From Enterobacter sp. RIT418 (GTDB taxonomy: Bacteria; Pseudomonadota; Gammaproteobacteria; Enterobacterales; Enterobacteriaceae), in NCBI RefSeq assembly GCF_003057745.1, contig NZ_QBJD02000001.1, positions 390,683 to 454,682 on the forward strand: a stretch of DNA of 64,000 nucleotides, read 5' to 3'. The notes beneath the pieces are model-generated. The model made no database searches, was not told the DNA's origin, and saw only the letters and a list, made by a program, of their open reading frames with translations. The translations under genes were made by a program, and so were the position numbers. This document shows, one piece after another, positions 58,453-64,000 of this stretch (the stretch's first letter is position 1; every line of letters starts with the position of its first letter).

Positions 58453-59099
58453 TATCGAATCCCCTTCGGAGTCAGAGCCACCTGCAGACGGTGCAGCAGC
58501 CAGTCGAGCACGATGGCTAAAAGACAAATCATCAGCGCGCCCGCAATCAACATACGAATATCGCTTCCGCCGATGCCGTTAAGCAGCAGCAGGCCAAGGC
58601 CGCCCGCGCCGATGACGGCGGCAATTGCCATGACGCCGATATTCATCACCACGGCGGTGCGGATCCCGCCGAAAATGACCGGCAGCGCCATCGGGATTTC
58701 AACCCAGCGCAGACGCTGCCAGAAGGTCATCCCGATCCCGCGGCCCGCCTCGCGCAGTCCCGGCGGCAGGCTGTCCAGCGCCGTGTGGGTGTTACGCACA
58801 ATTGGCAGCAGCGAATAGAGAAACACCGCGGTCACGGCGGGCAGGGCGCCAATCCCCTGACCGATTAGCGAAAAGAGCGGGATCATCAGGCCAAACAGGG
58901 CAATAGACGGAATGGTCAGCACGATGGTCGCAATCCCCAGCACCGGCGTCGCCAGCCATTTGTGCCGGACGATTAAAATCCCCAGCGGAACGCCGATGAT
59001 AATCGCCAGCCCCACGGCCAGCGCCACCAGCCACAGGTGCTGCAGCGTCAGCGTTAAGAGATAGTCCCAGTTATCAATAATGTAGTGAATCGTCTCCAT
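58452..59099 (-). CDS. osmW: OsmW, permease subunit of the OsmU importer
   Basis: Inner-membrane permease of the betaine/carnitine/choline ABC family. It has 215 residues and about five helices, with the EAA-type coupling loop at REAGRGIGMTFWQRLRWVEIPMALPVI. Same family as OsmY in this operon; the two form the membrane channel as a heterodimer. Eight bases separate it from osmX, and it overlaps osmV by one base. Confidence 0.94.
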   Translation of the reverse strand: METIHYIIDNWDYLLTLTLQHLWLVALAVGLAIIIGVPLGILIVRHKWLATPVLGIATIVLTIPSIALFGLMIPLFSLIGQGIGALPAVTAVFLYSLLPIVRNTHTALDSLPPGLREAGRGIGMTFWQRLRWVEIPMALPVIFGGIRTAVVMNIGVMAIAAVIGAGGLGLLLLNGIGGSDIRMLIAGALMICLLAIVLDWLLHRLQVALTPKGIR

Positions 59100-59107
59100 A
59101 GCGCCTC

Positions 59108-60007
59108 CTACAGCAACTGTTTGCTACGCAGGAAATCACGGGCGACCTGCTGCGGTGACTGATGGTCAATATCCACCTTCTTGTTTAGCTCGGTGATGAC
59201 GTCGTTATTGAGCTGGGCGGAGAGGGTGTTAAGCGCCTCTTCGAGGCCCGGATTGGCCTCCAGCGTGTCTTTGCGCACCACCGGGGTAACCGCATAGCTC
59301 GGGAAAAAGCCTTTATCATCTTCCAGCACCTTCAGGTCGAAGCCCTTCACGCGGCCGTCGGTGGTGTAGATGAGGCCAGCGTCAACGAAGCCGTCGCGCA
59401 CGGCGTTATACACCAGGCCCGGGTCCATCTGGCGGATCTGCGGGCGATCCAGCGCCATGCCATACGCCGCCTGCAGCGGCTTCATGCCGTCGCTGCGCCC
59501 GGCAAACTCCAGGTCCAGCCCGAGCAGCCAGTTGTTGTCCGGGTCGGTTTTACGAACCTGCTCAATCTTCGCCACCATCTCCGACATGGTGTTGATATGC
59601 TCCGCTTCGGCGCGCTTGCGCTGCATCGCGAAGGCGTAGGTGTTGTTCATATCTGCGGGCTTGAGCCACACCAGGCCGTGCTTCGCGTCCAGGCGTTTCA
59701 CGGTCTCGTAGGACTCCTCTGGCGACATACGCTTGTTGATGTGGTTGAAGATAATCAGCGACGTACCGGTGTATTCCCAGGTCATGTCAATCTGCTTGTT
59801 GATCATCGCGTTGCGGGAGATGACGGTGGCGATATTGGTCTGCGGCTGTACCTGAAACCCTTTTTTCTGCAGATATTGCACGGTCATCGCCGAGAGGATG
59901 TGCTGCTCGGTAAAGCTTTTGGTGGCCAGTATCAGCGGGGCGGCGAGCGCCTGGCTGGAGAAGAGCGCGGCGGCGCACAGCGCCGTCAGGCTGGAAAACA
60001 GTCTCAT
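59108..60007 (-). CDS. osmX: OsmX, periplasmic substrate-binding subunit of the OsmU importer
   Basis: 299-residue periplasmic osmoprotectant-binding protein of the OpuAC/OsmX group. Signal peptide 1-22 ([22 protein letters not shown]), then [17 protein letters not shown], the start of the mature fold. [10 protein letters not shown] and [20 protein letters not shown] are conserved in quaternary-amine binders. It sits between the two permease genes, which is the order in Salmonella osmVWXY. Confidence 0.95.
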   Translation of the reverse strand: MRLFSSLTALCAAALFSSQALAAPLILATKSFTEQHILSAMTVQYLQKKGFQVQPQTNIATVISRNAMINKQIDMTWEYTGTSLIIFNHINKRMSPEESYETVKRLDAKHGLVWLKPADMNNTYAFAMQRKRAEAEHINTMSEMVAKIEQVRKTDPDNNWLLGLDLEFAGRSDGMKPLQAAYGMALDRPQIRQMDPGLVYNAVRDGFVDAGLIYTTDGRVKGFDLKVLEDDKGFFPSYAVTPVVRKDTLEANPGLEEALNTLSAQLNNDVITELNKKVDIDHQSPQQVARDFLRSKQLL

Positions 60008-60026
60008 ACACAGCTCCTTGTTATTG

Positions 60027-60737
60027 TTATCGGGCCAGGTGCGGGCTCATCAGGCGGCCCAGCGCGGCCAGCAGCGTATCCAGAATCATAGCGAACAGGG
60101 CCGTGGCCGCCGCGCCGAGGATCAGCGTCGGAAAATCGTTGAGGTAGATGCCCGGGAAAATCAGCTCGCCGTAGCTGCTGGCGCCGATTAGGAACGCCAG
60201 CGGCGCGGTCCCCACGTTAATGGCCGTGGCGATGCGGATGCCGGACAGCATCACCGGCCACGCGTTAGGGATTTCAACCTGGCGCAGGCGCTGCCATTTG
60301 GTCATGCCGATGCCGTTTGCCGCTTCCAGCAGCGACGCGGGCACGGAGCACAGCCCGGCGTAGGTGTTTCTGACGATAGGCAGCAGCGAGGCGAGGAACA
60401 GGGCGATGATCGCCGGCTTATCGCCGATCCCAATGACCACCATCGCCAGGGCGAGGACCGCCAGCGGCGGAAGCGTGTTGCCGACGTTAAAGATCTGCAT
60501 CACGTATTCCGCAACGCCGCGCGCCGCCGGGCGGCTCAGCAGAATGCCGCTCGGAATACCGACCAGCAGCGCGAAGAACATGGATGAGAATACGAGGATC
60601 AGGTGCTGTTGCCCGAGGTAGAGCAAATCAACCTGACGCGCCTTGATCGTTTCCAGCCCAATTCCCCAGACGAGGAGGGCGAGGACCACGATAATCGCGC
60701 CGACGAAGAGCAGCGAACGTTTAAGTAATGGGTGCAT
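60027..60737 (-). CDS. osmY: OsmY, permease subunit of the OsmU importer (not the unrelated E. coli OsmY)
   Basis: Second permease, 236 residues, about five or six helices. The coupling loop is [27 protein letters not shown]. It is the first gene of the operon. The start at 60737 ([14 protein letters not shown]) has GGAG ten bases before; an ATG eight codons upstream is an alternative. The Salmonella name coincides with that of an E. coli periplasmic protein of different family. The promoter lies in 60738-60950; no clear box found. Confidence 0.9.
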   Translation of the reverse strand: MHPLLKRSLLFVGAIIVVLALLVWGIGLETIKARQVDLLYLGQQHLILVFSSMFFALLVGIPSGILLSRPAARGVAEYVMQIFNVGNTLPPLAVLALAMVVIGIGDKPAIIALFLASLLPIVRNTYAGLCSVPASLLEAANGIGMTKWQRLRQVEIPNAWPVMLSGIRIATAINVGTAPLAFLIGASSYGELIFPGIYLNDFPTLILGAAATALFAMILDTLLAALGRLMSPHLAR

Positions 60738-60952
60738 TGCGGTGTGTCTCCCTGTGCGCATGCGTTATAGCAACCGCCGGTTGCCTGTTGTTATGCCATG
60801 TTTCGGCAGGGGTCATTCAGCTATAGCAAGGGAATGGGAAGGGTTCCAGCGAAGGGGTAAAAAGAGTAACCCTATGATAGTAAGGAGATCTTAGTTTAAG
60901 CCTTATGGGATAAGGGCTGTCAGCGGGTGGGCAGAATAGTCTTAAAGAGAGT

Positions 60953-60981
60953 CGCCTAAGGTGACGTTGTCACCTTAGGCG
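60953..60981. repeat. Perfect inverted repeat between osmY and the DUF1275 gene
   Basis: CGCCTAAGGTGAC-GTT-GTCACCTTAGGCG, a 13 bp perfect stem with a 3-base loop. It lies 13 bases past the stop of the DUF1275 gene. There is no U-tract, so it may be an RNA 3'-end structure rather than a classic terminator. Confidence 0.75.
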
Positions 60982-60993
60982 TGCCGGATGTCA

Positions 60994-61737
60994 TTATCGG
61001 CCGACCGCTGCGCGCACCTTTCGGACGCGCCATGAGATGCGGGCAATCGAGAACGCGGCGACGAGGACCAGCATTATTCCCAGGGCAAGCATGGCGTTAA
61101 ATCCAAACCCTCTGAAAAGGAGCAGTCCCGCAATACCGCCGGTAATAAAGGAAAAAAGGGTCGTCAAATGGGTTTTGAGCTGGCTCTTTTGGGCCGCCGA
61201 ATCTTTAGAGTAATCCCGACGGAGCATGGCAACCGCAACGGAGGCCAGAGATATGCCCGCATCGGTCAGCGTGCCGGTAATATGCGTCGAGCGTACCCGC
61301 CCCCCAGAAAGCTGAGTCGAGGTGGAGTTATGTACCCCCATCAGCCCGCAGAGGAAAATAATAATTTCACGGTTCGTGGCGAATGAATGAAAATAGATTT
61401 CGTACAGCGACACGCCCCCCAGCAAGAGACCTTCAGCAAAAAGAACCTGACTGAATATCAGCCGAACGTTGTGGGTTATTCCCCAAAGGACAGTGATTCT
61501 CGCAATAATTGCGCCCGTGACAAACGACAGGATAATGGCGCTAAAGAATAGAATGTCGCTAAGATCGGTAGCGGAGACTTCGCTGGACAACTGTGAGGTG
61601 TTGCCCGTCATATGGGAAGGGAAAAAGCCAAAAGCCCCCAGCGCGATAGCATTCAACACGCCCGCTGAGGTTGCCAGCCAGAGCGCGAGCCGGCGATCTT
61701 CCCCATGCGTTCGTTCTTTCTTTAGTTTAATCAGCAA
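60994..61737 (-). CDS. DUF1275 (YoaK-family) membrane protein
   Basis: 247-residue inner-membrane protein with about six helices and the DUF1275 hallmarks: an early GFFPSHMTGNTSQL motif and later MGVHNSTSTQLSGGRVRSTHITGTL. Molecular function is unknown for the family. It is monocistronic, between the osm operon and yebG. A perfect palindrome follows the stop. Confidence 0.9.
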   Translation of the reverse strand: MLIKLKKERTHGEDRRLALWLATSAGVLNAIALGAFGFFPSHMTGNTSQLSSEVSATDLSDILFFSAIILSFVTGAIIARITVLWGITHNVRLIFSQVLFAEGLLLGGVSLYEIYFHSFATNREIIIFLCGLMGVHNSTSTQLSGGRVRSTHITGTLTDAGISLASVAVAMLRRDYSKDSAAQKSQLKTHLTTLFSFITGGIAGLLLFRGFGFNAMLALGIMLVLVAAFSIARISWRVRKVRAAVGR

Positions 61738-61942
61738 AGAATACCTCCGGATTAAGCTTTGCCTGATTTCTCACGCTAGCAAAACGATGCTGCTGGCTGA
61801 CCAGGATATTGCTTAATTATTATTTGATCGGAAAGTATTCGAGGTTTTGTAATTAATTAAACGCTTACGGTGAAGATGCGTGACCGGATGCTAAAGGGTA
61901 AGCAAAACTGAACTCAGAGGGCCGACCCTTAGCGTGCGCATC

Positions 61943-62215
61943 TTACTCCGTCTGGTCTGTAATCGTTTCGGCGTTAAGTTCAGGGAGTTTGCTGGTGCGC
62001 AGAATGTGCTGCACGGTCTCTTTGTGCTCGGCGAAATAGAGCCCGAGATCCTCCGCCTGCGTTTCGTCCATTTGAATTCCGCTTTGCAACAGCCATTCGG
62101 TAAAGGCGTCTGCCATGTCGAGCAGTTTGTCGTGAGCGTCGGCCTCTTTCTTCGTGGCAAATGTCATTTTCTCTTCACCTTTTCTTACGACAACATATTT
62201 GATTTCAACAGCCAT
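61943..62215 (-). CDS. yebG: YebG, SOS-induced DNA damage protein
   Basis: 90-residue protein of the YebG family, induced by DNA damage and of unknown mechanism. The N-terminus MAVEIKYVVVRKGEEKMTFA and KKEADAHDKLLDMAD align with E. coli YebG; the C-terminal third is shorter and diverged. A perfect LexA box lies 14 bases upstream, with AAGGGG before the ATG. In E. coli yebG is next to purT, so this is either a relocated gene or a second copy. Confidence 0.9.
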   Translation of the reverse strand: MAVEIKYVVVRKGEEKMTFATKKEADAHDKLLDMADAFTEWLLQSGIQMDETQAEDLGLYFAEHKETVQHILRTSKLPELNAETITDQTE

Positions 62216-62228
62216 GATGAACCCCTTA

Positions 62229-62248
62229 TACTGTAATTATATACAGTA
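62229..62248. promoter_or_regulatory. LexA (SOS) box upstream of yebG
   Basis: TACTGTAATTATATACAGTA, an extended CTGT-N8-ACAG palindrome, 14 bases before the yebG ATG. Second strong LexA site in the window. Confidence 0.95.
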
Positions 62249-62307
62249 TATCAGCTTAATGTTTTCGTTGCAGCAGAAATGTCATTATAAGACATGCGGC
62301 GAGCTAG

Positions 62308-62337
62308 CTGGCTTGCACATCGGGATGCGCAAGCCAG
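62308..62337. repeat. Long hairpin after dmsD
   Basis: CTGGCTTGC-A-CATC and GATG-C-GCAAGCCAG around a GG loop: 13 paired positions with one mismatch, 7 bases after the dmsD stop. It ends the dms operon transcript or stabilises it; there is no U-tract. Confidence 0.6.
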
Positions 62338-62343
62338 CGTCTA

Positions 62344-62958
62344 TTAGCGGTACAGCGTTTTTTCAGCAACGGGGATAAGCAGGGTGGACTGCCAGTCCGC
62401 GAGCGTCAGCTGGGCGAGCCTGCCCAGCGCGGCATAGAACGGATGCCCGGCGTGGTCGATAAACTCGGAAAGGAAACGCGCGCTCCACGGCAGCAGGTGC
62501 CAGGCGAGGAGCTGGTCCCGCTCGGCGTCGCGCCCGTTTTCTGCAAGCCACGCGGCCAGCAGCAGCAGTGTGCCAAAATGGTCTTCCGGCTCATTCTGCT
62601 GGACCTCGAAGGCGATATTGTTTTCGCGCATCCACTGGCGTAGGGCCAGCGTAGAGTCGCCAAACAGCACGGACTCGCGGTCCAGCCAGACGGACCCCCA
62701 CGGCGGCGCAGGCAGCGCGTACGGGCCGATAAACAGGCGCTGCCAGGCGTCTGGCAACGCTTCATCGGAAGGGGTTCTGAACGTATCGGCGACCGGCTGC
62801 AGCGCCTCGTTTGCCAGCGGCCAGTCCTGAACCCAGTCTCCCGCCGTCAGCGCATTCACCAGCGGTGCCGCCTGCTCGCTATCAGGCGCAAAATAAAACA
62901 ACGCGCCCAGCACGCGGGCGCTAAAGGCAAAGGCTTTACGGTCTTCTACTTCACTCAT
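62344..62958 (-). CDS. dmsD: DmsD, twin-arginine leader-binding chaperone
   Basis: Redox-enzyme maturation protein that binds the Tat signal of DMSO reductase-type catalytic subunits such as DmsA and YnfE. It has 204 residues, the E. coli length, from the ATG at 62958 with AAGGA before it. The conserved leader-binding region WGSVWLDRESVLFGDSTLALRQWM and EPEDHFG are intact. It is the last gene of the dms/ynf operon. Confidence 0.96.
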   Translation of the reverse strand: MSEVEDRKAFAFSARVLGALFYFAPDSEQAAPLVNALTAGDWVQDWPLANEALQPVADTFRTPSDEALPDAWQRLFIGPYALPAPPWGSVWLDRESVLFGDSTLALRQWMRENNIAFEVQQNEPEDHFGTLLLLAAWLAENGRDAERDQLLAWHLLPWSARFLSEFIDHAGHPFYAALGRLAQLTLADWQSTLLIPVAEKTLYR

Positions 62959-63001
62959 TACTGCATTCCTTACTCGCGCGGGGGTCACCCGCGCGCTTAT
63001 G

Positions 63002-63856
63002 TTAACCCGCGATGGCCGTTCCAACGGTCATATGCAGACCGTAGAAAAGGCCGCGGCCAATCAGCTCGCCCAGTACGACCAGAACAACGCCGACAGCGAG
63101 ACCAAACGCTTTTGGCTCCCGGTGACGAATCAGCGGACAGAGCCAGCAGCCCAAACCGGCAGCAACCAGCACAATACGCCAGACCTGGAGCGTACCATAG
63201 TCGGGGAGCAGGGCGCTGGCCTGCTGGATAGCGCTGTGGATCGTGGACAGATCCTGACTTTGCAGCACAATAACGGCACAGCTCGCCAGCAGCGCCAGCG
63301 CGCTGACGGCTGCCGCCAGCGTGCCTTTGTACGTTGCGTTCGCCGCGCGCAGCAGCAGCGCCGCCAGCAGTGGGCCACCCAGCGCTGCGGTCAGGAAAAA
63401 GGCGGCGGTAGTGTAACCCGTATACCACGTTGGCACGGTGTCGATCTGATACACGCGCGTCATGGCCCAGATAAAAATAATCCCGAGGAGCTGGCTCACC
63501 GCCATCCAAATCTTGCTAAGCGCGGGCGGCATTTTACCGATAACCGACAGCAGCCACCAGAATCCCCCGACGGCGAAGAAGGCTGAGCCCGCGGCGATCT
63601 CATTGCTGAGCGCCGAGTCGCCCACGCGGTTCAGCGAGTTAAACGCGCGCAGCGGCGAGCCGAGGTGCAGCACCGAGGCCATAAACCCGACGCCCATCAC
63701 CACCCAGAGAAAGAACATGCTGCGAACGATCCGCGCTTTCAACGCCGCGTCTTTTTCGTAAAGCCAGGCCAATCCGGTGACGATTAACGCTCCGGCCACG
63801 CACTGCCCAAATACGGTGAAGATCACCAGCGGCCATTCATGCCATCCACTTCCCAT
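63002..63856 (-). CDS. ynfH: DMSO reductase-type membrane anchor subunit (YnfH/DmsC)
   Basis: Integral membrane anchor and quinol-oxidising subunit of a DMSO/selenate-type reductase. It has 284 residues with eight helices and matches E. coli YnfH in length and in MGSGWHEWPLVIFTVFGQ and the C-terminal GRGLFYGLHMTVGTAIAG. AAGGAGG precedes the ATG. One base separates it from the upstream B-subunit stop. Forms an operon with dmsD and the truncated upstream gene. Confidence 0.94.
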   Translation of the reverse strand: MGSGWHEWPLVIFTVFGQCVAGALIVTGLAWLYEKDAALKARIVRSMFFLWVVMGVGFMASVLHLGSPLRAFNSLNRVGDSALSNEIAAGSAFFAVGGFWWLLSVIGKMPPALSKIWMAVSQLLGIIFIWAMTRVYQIDTVPTWYTGYTTAAFFLTAALGGPLLAALLLRAANATYKGTLAAAVSALALLASCAVIVLQSQDLSTIHSAIQQASALLPDYGTLQVWRIVLVAAGLGCWLCPLIRHREPKAFGLAVGVVLVVLGELIGRGLFYGLHMTVGTAIAG

Positions 63857-63857
63857 C

Positions 63858-64000
63858 TCACACCTCCTTCGGGTTTGCCAGGTAGCCGGTGATGTCACCC
63901 GTCGGACGGCTATTGGCGTTAGGTTTAATCACAATGCTCGGCTTCGTAAAGTGCGCGGACGGCAGCGGCGCAACCGCCGCCAGCTGGCCGTGCTTTTGAC
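63858..64000 (-). CDS. ynfG: DMSO reductase-type iron-sulfur subunit (YnfG/DmsB), C-terminal end only
   Basis: The last 46 or so codons of the ferredoxin-type B subunit; the rest is beyond the right edge. The text ends KPSIVIKPNANSRPTGDITG and then YLANPKEV, as in YnfG/DmsB. The four-cluster region is outside the window. The stop is one base from the ynfH start. Confidence 0.9.
   Translation of the reverse strand, partial: QKHGQLAAVAPLPSAHFTKPSIVIKPNANSRPTGDITGYLANPKEV

Noticed and set aside
61891..62160. Overlapping 89-codon frame on the same strand as yebG
   Set aside because: Out of frame with the clear YebG homologue, rich in Arg/Ser/Thr/Cys, with no ribosome site.

Overview
This is a chromosomal window from a member of the Enterobacteriaceae, most like Enterobacter or a near relative such as Lelliottia or Leclercia. 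Almost every gene has a clear E. coli or Salmonella counterpart in conserved order (dtpA, nth, rsx, add, malYX-malI, manA, fumA-fumC, tus, rstAB, pntAB, fnr, mdtJI, asr, mlc, dms). Base composition is high-GC, and REP-type palindromes sit between genes. The osmVWXY cluster beside clcB is as in Salmonella, and abgTABR is absent between ogt and smrA. Species cannot be fixed from this sequence alone. The window lies in the replication terminus half of the chromosome: tus is present, a near-perfect Ter site overlaps its promoter, and the KOPS-like octamers I found by eye all lie on one strand.

Layout. 1-8 kb: dtpA (partial), nth and the rsxABCDGE electron-transport operon, which keeps SoxR reduced, then ydgK, cnu and the small-protein gene blr. 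8.7-17.9 kb: ydgJ, add, the MalI-controlled malXY operon with malI, ydgA and manA. 18-22.2 kb: the two unrelated fumarases fumA and fumC, then tus with Ter. 22.2-26 kb: the rstAB two-component operon is split by a small low-GC cassette. The cassette holds a frameshifted hcp (type VI secretion tube protein), a Tlde1-type L,D-transpeptidase effector and a secreted putative immunity protein. 26-33.3 kb: ydgC, folM, ydgI, ydgH and pntAB.

33.3-37 kb: uspE, fnr, ogt and smrA. 37-46 kb is the most variable stretch: a flagellar-type chemoreceptor with its own sigma-28 promoter, a YdbC-type aldo/keto reductase joined to an M24-fold protein without normal metal ligands, a redox-type c-di-GMP phosphodiesterase, LexA-controlled umuDC, a YajD-like HNH protein and an MDR oxidoreductase. 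46-64 kb: tqsA, mdtJI with a long leader, ydgD, the acid-shock gene asr with a downstream 27-residue membrane protein, an M32 carboxypeptidase, ynfM, ynfL, mlc, bioD2, clcB, osmVWXY (osmoprotectant uptake), a DUF1275 protein, a LexA-controlled yebG and the distal part of a dmsABC-type operon with dmsD.

Regulatory themes readable from the DNA include two perfect LexA boxes, two identical MalI operators, an Mlc autoregulatory operator with a CRP site, an FNR autoregulatory site, a PhoP box before rstA, a sigma-28 promoter, and the Ter/Tus overlap. No rRNA, tRNA, CRISPR array or intact insertion sequence was seen.
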